This document shows, one piece after another, positions 44,268 to 53,056 of a stretch of DNA of 64,000 nt. The notes under the pieces are model-generated. The model searched no databases. It was not told the origin of the DNA and worked only from the letters and a program-made list of their open reading frames with translations. The DNA is from Roseibium sp. Sym1. GTDB taxonomy: Bacteria; Pseudomonadota; Alphaproteobacteria; Rhizobiales; Stappiaceae. The position numbers were made by a program, and so were the translations under genes. Each line of letters begins with the position of its first letter. Position 1 is the stretch's first letter. The stretch is taken from the NCBI RefSeq assembly GCF_027359675.1, contig NZ_CP114786.1, positions 6,630,564 through 6,694,563 of the forward strand, read 5' to 3'.

Positions 44268-45665
44268 ATGGCTCAGACGCTCCTTTCCGTGTCCGCCCTC
44301 CTGTTGTCCGTTGCCCTGTTCATTTTCGGGCACGGCCTGCAGACGACCCTTTTGCCGCTGGCCGCGGACCGTTTCTATTTCACCGACCTCGAAATCGGTG
44401 CGATGTCGTCGGCCTATTTCGTAGGCATGGTTCTGGGCTGTCTCGGCGCTCCCCTGATCATCATGCGCGCCGGTCATATCCGTGCCTTCGCGGCGCTCGT
44501 GTCCCTGATGTCCGCATCGGCGATCATGCATCCGGTGATCGTCGATCCCTATGCCTGGTTCCTGATCCGCATGATCTCCGGTTTCTGCCTGGCGGGCTTC
44601 TACATGATCGTGGAGAGCTGGCTGAACGAAACGGCGACTAACGAAAACCGCGGCACGATCATGTCCTTCTACATCGTGATCCTGTTCGCGGCGCTGATGA
44701 TGGGGCAGATCTCGATCGCGACGATGAGCATCTCCTCGTTCGTGCCCTTCGTGATCGCCTCGGTCACCGTCAGCATTGCGATCATCCCCATTTCGCTGAC
44801 GACCTCGACGCAGCCGGCACCGATCACGCTTGTGCGGTTCCGCCCCAGACAACTTTACAGGAACTCTCCGGCCGCCTTTGTCGGCGTTGTCTTTGTCGGC
44901 GCGACCCAGGGCGCGCTCCTGACCCTGTCGCCGCTCTATGGCTCCCAGATCGGCCTGAGCACGAACCAGTCCGCGTTCTACGCCGCTGCGATCATCGGTG
45001 GCGGGATGCTGGCACAATGGCCGGTCGGACGCCTGTCGGACCGGATCGACCGCCGTCTCGTGCTGGTCGGACTTGGCATTGCCACCATCGCCGCCTCGCT
45101 CGCGATCGCGTTTTTCTCGCCGAATGAGTTCCTGGTTGCCATTGTCTCGGCAGTGCTGCTCGGCATGTTTACACAGCCGCTCTACGCGATTTCGGTTGCC
45201 CATGCCTTCGACCATGCGCCGTCGGAAGCCTTTGTCGAGACCTCTTCCGGCATGTTGCTGTCCTTTGGCATCGGCTCGATCGTCGGACCTCTTGCGGCGT
45301 CCCTGATCATGAGACAGATCGGTCCTTCCGGTCTGTTTGTCATGTTGATCGTGGCCAATATCGCCATGGTGGCCTTCATCCTGACCCGGATCTATGCGCG
45401 CCAGGCCCTTACCGCCGAAGAGAAGACGGACTTCGAATACACCTCCACGGCCCAGGTCGGTTCGGTCATTTCGCCGGAACCCCTGGATGCGGAAGCGGAA
45501 GAATATGTCATCCCGCCGGAAGAATTCCCGGCCTATGAGGACGACATCTACAATTTCGAGCATGCCGAAGAAGACACACCCAAGACCGACGAAGACGAGA
45601 CCGGTGAGACCGCGGCCACACAAGACGATGCGACCGACGCCGAGGCATCCGACAAACGAAGTTGA
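44268..45665 (+). CDS. MFS transporter (YcaD-like)
   Basis: 465 residues from ATG 44268 (CAGGA upstream). About 12 helices. The opening HGLQTTLLPLAADRFYFTDL and the loop GMVLGCLGAPLIIMRAGHIR (helix 2-3) fit the YcaD-type MFS group, as does GGGMLAQWPVGRLSDRIDRR for the second half. The last 75 residues (from about 395) are a soluble, strongly acidic tail with many Glu/Asp/Thr and no helix pattern, which is unusual for the family and echoes the acidic tail of the antiporter in this window. Substrate unknown. Confidence 0.88.
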   Translation: MAQTLLSVSALLLSVALFIFGHGLQTTLLPLAADRFYFTDLEIGAMSSAYFVGMVLGCLGAPLIIMRAGHIRAFAALVSLMSASAIMHPVIVDPYAWFLIRMISGFCLAGFYMIVESWLNETATNENRGTIMSFYIVILFAALMMGQISIATMSISSFVPFVIASVTVSIAIIPISLTTSTQPAPITLVRFRPRQLYRNSPAAFVGVVFVGATQGALLTLSPLYGSQIGLSTNQSAFYAAAIIGGGMLAQWPVGRLSDRIDRRLVLVGLGIATIAASLAIAFFSPNEFLVAIVSAVLLGMFTQPLYAISVAHAFDHAPSEAFVETSSGMLLSFGIGSIVGPLAASLIMRQIGPSGLFVMLIVANIAMVAFILTRIYARQALTAEEKTDFEYTSTAQVGSVISPEPLDAEAEEYVIPPEEFPAYEDDIYNFEHAEEDTPKTDEDETGETAATQDDATDAEASDKRS

Positions 45666-45728
45666 GAGCGCCTGCACTGCGCCGTTTCGCCGCTCGACTT
45701 CCCGCCCGATCCGGACTATAGCCGCTGC

Positions 45729-46118
45729 ATGACGCCGCGCATCACACACATGCAGTTGCTCAGGCAGGAACGCAGCCCCCTGGTGGCGCTGGCAGGCCTT
45801 GCCTTCGTGATGCGCCTGTGCCTGCTGGTGCTTGCCAGCGCGCTGTCGCCCCAGACCGCTGCGTCCGCCGGCCTCACCAGCCTGTGCCAGCCCTCGGCGC
45901 TGGAACAAGGCGTTCCGGCGTCCCACGATCCGCTCGCCTGCCAGTGCGGCCCGATCTGCGCCCATGGCTGTGCGCTTGGCCCCTGCCTTGCCGCAGACCC
46001 ATCCGCGGAAGGCCGAACTCCGGCGTCGCAGTCCGTTGCCGCCGCGGTTCCGCAGGGTTCCCCTGTTCAAAGAGGGCTCGACCGCACCAGAGCCATTCGT
46101 GCGCCACCGCTTTCCTGA
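45729..46118 (+). CDS. Cys-rich exported or membrane protein upstream of copper genes
   Basis: 129 residues. A hydrophobic segment (about 17-46) acts as signal or anchor, followed by C53 and a cluster C71, C73, C77, C81 and C86 with H66 and H79 (SHDPLACQCGPICAHG). This looks like a metal-binding or disulfide-rich patch, similar in style to DUF2946 proteins. It ends 39 bp before the PCuAC gene on the same strand, which suggests a link to copper handling. I do not recognise the family with confidence. Confidence 0.55.
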   Translation: MTPRITHMQLLRQERSPLVALAGLAFVMRLCLLVLASALSPQTAASAGLTSLCQPSALEQGVPASHDPLACQCGPICAHGCALGPCLAADPSAEGRTPASQSVAAAVPQGSPVQRGLDRTRAIRAPPLS

Positions 46119-46157
46119 TCTGAGACATCACCCCTTCAGAAATCAGGACAAAATCAA

Positions 46158-46664
46158 ATGAACATCATCAAATCCGTTGCCCTCGCAACGGCGCTCACGC
46201 TCGTTTCCCTCTCCGCGCTTGCCAAGGACTACAAGGCCGGCGACCTGACCCTCATGCAGGCCTGGACCCGAGCCACACCGCCCAAGGCCAAGGCCGGCGG
46301 CGGCTTCGTCCAGATCGTCAACGGCGGGGCGGAGGACGATCGCCTCGTTGCAGCCAGTTCCGATGTCGCGGCCAAGGTCGAACTCCATGAAATGTCCGTC
46401 ACCGACGGCGTCATGAAGATGCGCGAAATGGAAGACGGCATTGCCATTCCGGCCGGAGAGACCGTTGCGCTGAAACCCGGAGGTCTCCACATCATGTTCA
46501 TGGGGCTGAAACAGTCTTTCGAGGAGGGGTCTACCGTGCCGGTGATCCTGACCTTCGAAAAGGCCGGTGAGGTTGCCGTGGACCTGCCTGTCGCCAGGAT
46601 GGGCGCCAAGAGCCCTGCCGGCGGCGACATGGATCACGGCAAGATGAACCACAGCAGCAACTGA
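46158..46664 (+). CDS. periplasmic copper chaperone PCu(A)C
   Basis: 168 residues with a signal peptide (hydrophobic core about residues 7-21, cleavage near SALA-K). The Cu(I) site of the family is complete: HEMSVTDGVMKMREM followed by ALKPGGLHIMFMGL, i.e. His-x-Met...Met...His-x-Met. The C-terminus adds GDMDHGKMNHSSN, a Met/His-rich tail that could bind more copper. It delivers copper to the CuA site of cytochrome oxidase together with SCO, encoded 26 bp downstream. Confidence 0.93.
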   Translation: MNIIKSVALATALTLVSLSALAKDYKAGDLTLMQAWTRATPPKAKAGGGFVQIVNGGAEDDRLVAASSDVAAKVELHEMSVTDGVMKMREMEDGIAIPAGETVALKPGGLHIMFMGLKQSFEEGSTVPVILTFEKAGEVAVDLPVARMGAKSPAGGDMDHGKMNHSSN

Positions 46665-46689
46665 TCGGACAAAGAAGAGGACGACCACC

Positions 46690-47316
46690 ATGTCTGGTTT
46701 GAAACTCTTCCGGTACGTGGCCTGGGCGGCGGTTGCCGCCCTCGCCGTCGTGTCCGGATGGCTGGTCTACCAGCAGACCGCGGGCAACGGGAATTCCGGT
46801 GCCCTGATCGAACCGTTGGCCTCGATCGGCGGCCCGTTCGAGCTCGTCAGCGGCACGGGGGAAACGGTGACCGACAAGACGTTCGCCGGCAAACCGCTGG
46901 TGATCTTCTTCGGTTTCACCTTCTGCCCGGATGTCTGTCCGACGACCCTGTCGGAACTGCAAGGCTGGATGGAGCAGCTTGGGCCGGATGCCGGGAAACT
47001 GAACTATGCGTTCGTGACCGTCGATCCCGAGCGGGACACGCCCGACGTCATGCGAGACTATGTCTGGGCCTTCGACAAGCGCATCGTGCCGCTGACGGGC
47101 TCGCGCGAGCAGATCGACGCCATGCTGAAGGCCTACCGTGTCTACGCCAAGAAGGTCCCCCTTGACGATGGCGACTATACGATGGACCATTCCGCAGCGG
47201 TTTTCCTGATGAATGCGGACAACAAGTTCGTCGGCACGATCGCCTTCAACGAGGACACGGAAAACGCCATGCGGAAGCTGCGCCGGCTGGTCGACAGCGC
47301 GCCGGCGTCTTCCTGA
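46690..47316 (+). CDS. SCO1/SenC copper-insertion protein
   Basis: 208 residues anchored by an N-terminal helix (about 9-28) with the thioredoxin-like domain in the periplasm. The copper motif is FGFTFCPDVCPTTLSEL with C79 and C83, and the third ligand His is in YTMDHSAAVFL (about 173). VTVDPERDTPDVMRDY is a second family signature. It works with PCuAC to assemble CuA of cytochrome c oxidase or acts as a disulfide reductase. A 44-residue membrane protein gene follows by 31 bp. Confidence 0.95.
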   Translation: MSGLKLFRYVAWAAVAALAVVSGWLVYQQTAGNGNSGALIEPLASIGGPFELVSGTGETVTDKTFAGKPLVIFFGFTFCPDVCPTTLSELQGWMEQLGPDAGKLNYAFVTVDPERDTPDVMRDYVWAFDKRIVPLTGSREQIDAMLKAYRVYAKKVPLDDGDYTMDHSAAVFLMNADNKFVGTIAFNEDTENAMRKLRRLVDSAPASS

Positions 47317-47346
47317 CGGTCCGATCCAGGGAGCACCCCGGCCAAG

Positions 47347-47481
47347 ATGGGCAAGACGCTTTACATAGGCCTGACGGCCGGCGCGACGGGTCTCCTCGCG
47401 CTGGCGCTGTTGCTGTGGCTTTACGCCGGCGAACAGGTCTATGTCGACCGGCTGATTTCCGCCATCGCCGGCTGTTTCTGA
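47347..47481 (+). CDS. 44-residue single-span membrane protein
   Basis: A short frame from ATG 47347 to TGA 47479-47481, too short for standard gene calls. One hydrophobic helix (about residues 6-27, GLTAGATGLLALALLLWLYA) is followed by GEQVYVDRLISAIAGCF. It lies between SCO and tlyA, 31 bp after SCO and 12 bp before tlyA, with tight operon spacing. It could be an accessory subunit of the copper-delivery step, or simply a membrane microprotein; no homologue can be named. Confidence 0.6.
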   Translation: MGKTLYIGLTAGATGLLALALLLWLYAGEQVYVDRLISAIAGCF

Positions 47482-47493
47482 CGACCGCAAGAC

Positions 47494-48234
47494 ATGTCCA
47501 GACAGCGCCTAGACCAGCACCTTGTCGATGCCGGGTTTTTCCCCAGCCGGGCCCGGGCCCGGGACGCGGTGCTGCGCGGAACGGTGACCGTCGACGGAAC
47601 CGTCGTTACCAAGCCGGCCCAAAAGACTGCCGCGAGCGCCGTCATTGCCGTCGAGGACCCGGCAGCGGCATATGTGTCCCGGGCCGCGCTCAAGCTCATT
47701 GAAGGTCTCGAGCGTTTCGGGGTCGATCCGGCGGGCCGGATCTGCCTGGACATCGGCGCCTCCACCGGCGGCTTCACCCAGGTGCTGCTGGAACGCGGAG
47801 CTGCCCGTGTCCACGCCATCGATGTCGGCCACGAGCAGTTGCACGACAGCCTGCGCGGTGATCCACGCGTGATGGTGCGCGAAGGCCTCAATGCCCGAGA
47901 CCTGATGCTCGAAGACCTTGACGGCGACCATCCGCAGGTGCTGGTTTCCGATGTCAGTTTCATCTCCCTGAAACTGGCCCTGCCGCCGGCGCTGGAACTC
48001 GCCGCGCCGGGCGCGGAAGGCCTTTTTCTGGTCAAACCCCAGTTCGAAGCCGGCAGGGCGCGTATCGGGAAAGGTGGCCTGGTGGACCCGGCGGTCGCTC
48101 AGGATGTCGCGGCGGAGCTGCAGGACTGGCTCGGCTCGGTACCGGGCTGGCAGGCCGGTGAACTGATCCCCTCTCCCGTGAAGGGGGGTGACGGCAATGC
48201 CGAATGGCTGCTTCATGGGCAAAAGGCGGGCTGA
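47494..48234 (+). CDS. tlyA: TlyA-family rRNA 2'-O-methyltransferase
   Basis: 246 residues: an N-terminal S4 RNA-binding domain (RQRLDQHLVDAGFFPSRARA, residues 3-22) and an FtsJ-like methyltransferase domain from about residue 60 with YVSRAALKLIEGLE, the SAM loop CLDIGASTGGFTQVLLERGA (about 85-104) and VSDVSFISLKL. KPQFEAGRARIGKGG and later blocks fit. TlyA methylates C1409 of 16S and C1920 of 23S rRNA; some members are annotated as hemolysins by history. It overlaps nothing and precedes the RNA methyltransferase gene by 80 bp. Confidence 0.93.
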   Translation: MSRQRLDQHLVDAGFFPSRARARDAVLRGTVTVDGTVVTKPAQKTAASAVIAVEDPAAAYVSRAALKLIEGLERFGVDPAGRICLDIGASTGGFTQVLLERGAARVHAIDVGHEQLHDSLRGDPRVMVREGLNARDLMLEDLDGDHPQVLVSDVSFISLKLALPPALELAAPGAEGLFLVKPQFEAGRARIGKGGLVDPAVAQDVAAELQDWLGSVPGWQAGELIPSPVKGGDGNAEWLLHGQKAG

Positions 48235-48314
48235 CAAGCCCGTCTCCTGAAGTTCTTGCGGTTCCCTTCCCCGATTTGCTTGCCCAGCGGCGCGGTTGGC
48301 GCTATCGCTCCCCC

Positions 48315-49547
48315 ATGAGTGAGAGAGAGCTTGAAGTTACCGAACTCGGACATCGCGGTGACGGTATCGCCCCGACCGAGACCGGCCCTGTGTTTGTCGC
48401 AGGCGCCCTGCCCGGCGAAACCGTTCATGCCGACGTGGTGGATGGACGTGCGAGGAAGCCGGTCATCAAGACCCGGTCCCCGGACCGGATCGAGCCGATC
48501 TGCCGGCATTTCAAAACCTGCGGCGGTTGCTCGGTCCAGCATCTGGCCGAACGTCCCTATCTGGACTGGAAGCGCGGACTTGTCGTCAAGGCGCTCGCCG
48601 ATCGGGGCATCGAAACGGAGGTGGCCGGGACGATCGCCGCGACGGCCGGGGGACGCCGCCGGGCCGTTCTGACGGCAACCCGCGCCGGACGTCACACGCT
48701 GCTTGGGTACCACGAGAAGGCCAGCCACCGGCTGGTCGACATCTCGGAATGCCCGGTGCTCGACCCGGTCATCGTCGCGGCGCTGCCCGGACTGAAAACC
48801 CTGGCCGCGCAGGTCATGCCGAAAAAGGGTGACCTGCGCCTGACCGTGCTCGCCACCACCGCCGGGCTCGATGTGGCCATCGACAAGGCCGACAAGAATT
48901 ACGACCACAAGATCCCGGCACTCTCCCAGAAAGTCGTCGAACTGGACCTTGCCCGCCTGTCGGTCAATGGCGAGGTGATCCTGGAAGTGCGCCCGCCGCT
49001 GCTCGACATGGGCGGTGTCGGCATCGTCGCTGCACCCGGCGGGTTCACCCAGGCGACCATTGCCGCAGAACATGCGCTCTCGGACCTCGTCCTGCGCGGT
49101 GTCGGCAAGGCGAAAAACGTTGCGGACCTGTTTTCCGGTGTCGGCACCTTTGCCCTTCGTGTCGCCCGGAATGCCAACGTGCATGCCGTCGAGGGCGACG
49201 CGGCCGCGCTTGCCGCCTTCGACAAGGCGCTGCGCAAACCGCAGGGCCTGAAGAAAGTCACCTTCGAGCGGCGCGACCTGTCCCGGCGGCCGCTTGTCCG
49301 CGACGAGCTTGAACCGTTCGACACCGTGGTGTTCGACCCGCCGCGCGCCGGCGCCCAGGCCCAGGCGGAACAGCTGGCGATCTCCACGGTCAAGACAATC
49401 GTCGCCGTTTCCTGCAATCCGGCGACGCTGGCCCGGGACCTCAGGATCCTGATCGACGGCGGCTACACGCTGCAAAGCGTCACACCGGTGGACCAGTTCC
49501 ACTATTCGCCCCATATTGAAGCGGTGGCGGTACTGACAAGGGAGTGA
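48315..49547 (+). CDS. class I SAM-dependent RNA methyltransferase (TrmA/RumA-like)
   Basis: 410 residues from ATG 48315. An N-terminal TRAM-like segment (about 5-50) is followed by an Fe-S site C63-x5-C69-G-G-C72 with a fourth Cys in SECPVLDP near 150. The SAM domain has DLFSGVGTFALRVA, and the catalytic Cys is in VAVSCNPATLARDLRIL near 361, the uridine-C5 methyltransferase signature. It should methylate U in rRNA or tRNA (RlmD/RlmC/TrmA group); which residue cannot be told. A longer frame to 48204 overlaps tlyA and is rejected. Confidence 0.92.
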   Translation: MSERELEVTELGHRGDGIAPTETGPVFVAGALPGETVHADVVDGRARKPVIKTRSPDRIEPICRHFKTCGGCSVQHLAERPYLDWKRGLVVKALADRGIETEVAGTIAATAGGRRRAVLTATRAGRHTLLGYHEKASHRLVDISECPVLDPVIVAALPGLKTLAAQVMPKKGDLRLTVLATTAGLDVAIDKADKNYDHKIPALSQKVVELDLARLSVNGEVILEVRPPLLDMGGVGIVAAPGGFTQATIAAEHALSDLVLRGVGKAKNVADLFSGVGTFALRVARNANVHAVEGDAAALAAFDKALRKPQGLKKVTFERRDLSRRPLVRDELEPFDTVVFDPPRAGAQAQAEQLAISTVKTIVAVSCNPATLARDLRILIDGGYTLQSVTPVDQFHYSPHIEAVAVLTRE

Positions 49548-49550
49548 GCC

Positions 49551-50660
49551 ATGAGCGCGGTGGAAGAGGACGTCGGACCCTCAAGGGAACGCAGCCTGGC
49601 GCCATTTTTCACCCTCGCCCGCAGGACACGCTATGCGCTTCACCAGGGCAGCCGCGTGGCGCTCTATACGCTGCATTCCGAAGCCGTGCGCCGCATGAAC
49701 CGGGAGCTGCAGAAAGATCTTCCGGAGATCCCGAAAGTCGTGCCGGACGGGCCGGTGCCCAGCCAGCGGCGCATGCTTGCCGATATCGTCAAGCTGTTCG
49801 CCGCCGACCTGACCGCCGTCGAGGACGGGCTTTACCCGATGCCCTCGGACGGGACCATGACGCCGGGCGAGTTGCTCGCCACCAGCCGGGCCTTCTTCAG
49901 GGATGCGCCGGAGGTGACACGGCGCCGCGCCACCGGTGCGCACCAGGAAGTCAACGAAGGCACCAGCGGCTTTACCGCCGCCCTGCCGCGCTACTATCGC
50001 CAGAATTTCCATTTCCAGACCGACGGCTGGCTGTCGGAAGGCAGCGCCAGGCTCTACGACTTCCAGGTGGATGTGCTGTTTTCCGGAGCGACCGCCGCCA
50101 TGCGCCGGCGGGCGCTGGTGCCGTTCGCGAAGATCCTGCGCCGGAAGGACCAGCGCAAGGTTGCCTATGCGGACCTTGCCTGCGGAACGGGCGGTTTGCT
50201 GCGCCCGGCGCTCGCCGCCTTCCCGCGCCTGACCGGAACCGGCATCGATCTCTCCGAGCCCTATCTCAACGTCGCCCGCGACCGGCTGAAGTCCCGCCGC
50301 GCCCGTTTTGTCACGGCCATGGCCGAACAGCTTCCCTTTGCCGACAATTCGCTCGACGTGGTCTCCTGCGTCTTCCTGTTTCACGAGCTGCCGCCCAAGA
50401 TACGGCGCCAGGTGTTCGGTGAAGTCGCCCGGGTGCTCAAACCCGGCGGCTCCTTCCTGTTTGTCGACAGCCTGCAGACCGGAGACGTGCCGGATTATGA
50501 CGGTCTCTTGTCGGTCTTCCCGCAGCTGTTCCACGAGCCGTATTATACGAGCTATCTCACGGAAGACTTCAGCCGAATGGCCGCCAGCAACGGTCTTGAA
50601 GAGCGCTGGTGGACCTCCGCCTTCGTCTCGCGCGTCGCGGAATATGTCAAAAGCGACTAA
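49551..50660 (+). CDS. class I SAM-dependent methyltransferase
   Basis: 369 residues, starting 3 bp after the RNA methyltransferase stop and therefore co-translated. The N-terminal half (1-190) is a family-specific helical region with RRMNRELQKDLPEIP and NFHFQTDGWLSEGSARLYDFQ. The methyltransferase core begins near 205 with YADLACGTGGLLRPALAAFP and GIDLSEPYLNVARDRL, followed by SCVFLFHELPPKIRRQVFGE. Length is above the usual 250, and the substrate (small molecule versus RNA) is not clear. No signal peptide. Confidence 0.85.
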   Translation: MSAVEEDVGPSRERSLAPFFTLARRTRYALHQGSRVALYTLHSEAVRRMNRELQKDLPEIPKVVPDGPVPSQRRMLADIVKLFAADLTAVEDGLYPMPSDGTMTPGELLATSRAFFRDAPEVTRRRATGAHQEVNEGTSGFTAALPRYYRQNFHFQTDGWLSEGSARLYDFQVDVLFSGATAAMRRRALVPFAKILRRKDQRKVAYADLACGTGGLLRPALAAFPRLTGTGIDLSEPYLNVARDRLKSRRARFVTAMAEQLPFADNSLDVVSCVFLFHELPPKIRRQVFGEVARVLKPGGSFLFVDSLQTGDVPDYDGLLSVFPQLFHEPYYTSYLTEDFSRMAASNGLEERWWTSAFVSRVAEYVKSD

Positions 50661-50732
50661 TCTTTCAGTATCACTGAATTTTTGCTCCTCCTTCTCTTGA
50701 GGCTGAAGGAGATTGGGCGTATATGCTCGGCC

Positions 50733-52052
50733 ATGAGACTGGATCAATGGCTTTTGCAGACCGGGGAAAACCGCAGCGCCTTCGCGCGCCGCGCAAACCT
50801 GTCGCCTGCCTCTGTCACCGCCCTTTGCAATGACCCCAATGTCTGGGTCTCGCGGGACATGGCCCGCAAGATCGCCATTGCCACCAATGGCGAAGTCACC
50901 CCCAACGATTTTCTCGGACTAGCCACAACCAAGGAGCATCCCGTGTCCCAGGCCCGTGTCGCAGAAGCAATCCGCGCATTCGAACGCGGTGAAATGGTTG
51001 TCGTGACCGACGATGACGACCGCGAGAACGAAGGCGACCTGATCGTTGCCGCTTCCAAGGTCGTGCCCGAACAGATGGCCTTCATGGTCCGCCACACATC
51101 CGGCATCATCTGTGCGCCGATGACGGTCGCGCATGCACGGCGGCTCCGGCTCGATCCGATGGTCGCCGAGAACGACGCGCCGCTCGCAACCGCCTTCACC
51201 ATCTCCGTCGACTACCGGCAGGGCCTGACCACGGGGATCTCTGCCGAGGAACGCTGCTCGACCGTGCGCGCGCTCGCCAACCCGAATGTCGGCGCCGACG
51301 ACTTCGTCCGCCCGGGCCACATCTTTCCGCTGGTCGCCAAGGAAGGCGGCGTCATGATCCGCTCCGGCCACACGGAAGCCGCCGTCGACCTCTGCCGCCT
51401 TGCCGGCCTGGAACAGGTCGGCGTGATCAGCGAGCTGGTCAACGACGACGGCACTGTCAAGCGCGGCCAGCAGGTTGCCGAATTCGCCGCGGAACACGAC
51501 CTGAAAATGGTCTCGGTCTCCGACCTGATCGCCTGGCGCCAGCGCACCGAGCGCATGGTCGAGCGGGTCAACGAGCAGCCCGTGGACACGGTGTTCGGCC
51601 CGGCCTACGCCATGACCTATTCCACCCCCTATGACCCGATGCACCATGTGGCCATCGTCTATGGAGACATTCTCGACGGCCGCAGCGTGCCTGTCCGCCT
51701 GCAGCTGGAATCGGTTCTCGACGATGTCTTCGGCGACGCCCAGCCGCTCGACCAGATCATGAAGCATTTCGCCGATCGCGGCCGGGGCGTGATCGTCTAT
51801 CTGCGCGAGGGCTCCGTGGGGGTCGCCCGGCAATCCAGGCGTGCGAGATCGGATTTTGAAGCCGCCGATACCGAAGAGCACAGCTCCGCGCAAGCCAGAC
51901 AGGAACAATGGCGTGAAGTGGGGCTCGGCGCACAGATCCTGAAGGACCTGGGTGTCAGTTCCATTCGCCTGCTGGCATCGCGTGAACGCCATTACGTGGG
52001 GCTGGAAGGGTTCGACATAAAGATTGACGAAACCGAGATCCTCGACACCTAG
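50733..52052 (+). CDS. ribB: 3,4-dihydroxy-2-butanone-4-phosphate synthase with HTH-like N-terminus and RibA-like C-terminus
   Basis: 439 residues. Residues 1-65 look like a helix-turn-helix (LQTGENRSAFARRANLSPAS, then VTALCND), an addition not usual for RibB. The DHBP synthase domain (about 70-275) has DDDDRENEGDLIVAA, TTGISAEERCSTVRALA, RPGHIFPLVA and SGHTEAAVDLCRLAGL, and makes the four-carbon precursor of riboflavin from ribulose 5-phosphate. The C-terminal 150 residues align with GTP cyclohydrolase II, but RLQLESVLDDVFGDAQPLD stands where the zinc cysteines should be and no Cys is present, so RibA activity is improbable. Confidence 0.92.
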   Translation: MRLDQWLLQTGENRSAFARRANLSPASVTALCNDPNVWVSRDMARKIAIATNGEVTPNDFLGLATTKEHPVSQARVAEAIRAFERGEMVVVTDDDDRENEGDLIVAASKVVPEQMAFMVRHTSGIICAPMTVAHARRLRLDPMVAENDAPLATAFTISVDYRQGLTTGISAEERCSTVRALANPNVGADDFVRPGHIFPLVAKEGGVMIRSGHTEAAVDLCRLAGLEQVGVISELVNDDGTVKRGQQVAEFAAEHDLKMVSVSDLIAWRQRTERMVERVNEQPVDTVFGPAYAMTYSTPYDPMHHVAIVYGDILDGRSVPVRLQLESVLDDVFGDAQPLDQIMKHFADRGRGVIVYLREGSVGVARQSRRARSDFEAADTEEHSSAQARQEQWREVGLGAQILKDLGVSSIRLLASRERHYVGLEGFDIKIDETEILDT

Positions 52053-52077
52053 GGGATCCTTCACGAGGTGATCCTTC

Positions 52078-52632
52078 ATGGCAGCCAAGACAGAGGCAGT
52101 TTCAAAAGAGGAGACCACACGGCCGGATCCCGTGGCCTTCACCGTCGGCTTCAACCGGGGCCAGAGCGAGGGGCTCGTTTACGGAAGCCTTCTGCTCGGC
52201 ATCCTGTTTGTGGCGATCGGTCTCGTCGGCGAGCTTCCCCTGCTTGCCGTCGCCGGGCTGGCGCCGCTCGGCATCGCCTACCGGCACTACCCGATGGTCG
52301 AAAAGGGCAGGCCCCAGCTCGGCGCCAGCGAGGACGGTCTTTACGTGGAGCGCATCGGGTTCATTGACTGGGCCGCGATCCGGATGACGGATGTCAAGCG
52401 GACCTCTGTACGCAACATGGAGCTTGTCCGGCTCGACGTTCTCCTGACACGTTCCCTGGACGACGCCGTTGCAAAGGCGCAGACCTTCCCTGTGTGGAAG
52501 ACGTTGATGATGCGCAACTGGAAACGCACCCCGCGCGAACACGGGCGGGAGCTGATCGCCATCAACCTGCACACGCTCGCCGCCGACCCGGAGGAAATCC
52601 TCAGCCGCATCCGGGCGTTCAAGTTCGTTTGA
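52078..52632 (+). CDS. small membrane protein of unknown function
   Basis: 184 residues. Two hydrophobic segments (about 34-52 and 53-70, SLLLGILFVAIGLVGELPL then LAVAGLAPLGIAYRHYP) are followed by a cytoplasmic domain containing GRPQLGASEDGLYVERIGF and a C-terminal HTLAADPEEILSRIRAFKF. The layout resembles bacterial PH-like/YdbT-type membrane proteins. A direct repeat GATCCTTCA occurs in its 5' untranslated region next to the ribB stop. No function can be given. Confidence 0.6.
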   Translation: MAAKTEAVSKEETTRPDPVAFTVGFNRGQSEGLVYGSLLLGILFVAIGLVGELPLLAVAGLAPLGIAYRHYPMVEKGRPQLGASEDGLYVERIGFIDWAAIRMTDVKRTSVRNMELVRLDVLLTRSLDDAVAKAQTFPVWKTLMMRNWKRTPREHGRELIAINLHTLAADPEEILSRIRAFKFV

Positions 52633-52734
52633 GGTGCAGCTCCTCTCGACACAAGATGATGTGTCATCGCGGTATGACGCGAAAGCGGCAAGACCGGGCC
52701 CCGGAAGGAACACCTTCCCATCGTCGTCATCCCA

Positions 52735-52743
52735 GGCTTGACC
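52735..52743. repeat. left 9-bp target duplication of element B
   Basis: GGCTTGACC just before the CACTG end; the same 9 bases lie at 53057-53065. It sits in the loop of an interrupted REP-like hairpin (left half 52724-52743, right half to about 53081). Confidence 0.8.
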
Positions 52744-53056
52744 CACTGCTGCCCGGTTTAACTCGGTCCATGTTCAACAGGTCATTGATTCATTGTCGAT
52801 ATTTCCGCTTTTTCCGATCCGGGACACGTAGCGTCTTGCCGCTTGCGCCCCTCTCCCCCCTGGAGGGGGAGATGTCCGGGAACCGGACAGAGGGGGGCGC
52901 AGCGGTTCCGCGAATTCGAAAAAGGCCTTGTTTGCCGAGAGGTTGAGCCCCCCCTCTGTCTCCTATCGGAGACATCTCCCCCTCCGGGGGGGGAGACTGG
53001 AACAAGCGGCATAGCCTGATTGTGGTCAGAGGTTCCTGCTTAACCGGACAGCAGTG
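52744..53056. mobile_element. MITE-like element B (transposase-less)
   Basis: 313 bp, flanked by a 9-bp direct repeat, ends CACTGCTGCCCGGTT / AACCGGACAGCAGTG (inverted, two mismatches in 16). The right core (52861-53008) matches element A at 30282-30427 and has strong hairpins (TCTCCTATCGGAGA, CCCCCTGGAGGGGG). The left 100 bp (52760-52840) differs from A and is lower in GC. It keeps a single TGGAGG at the place where A carries the inner element. No gene. Confidence 0.75.

Noticed and set aside
44229..46070. 613-residue open frame on the minus strand
   Set aside because: Antisense to the MFS transporter and following gene; extremely Arg/Gly/Asp/His-rich.
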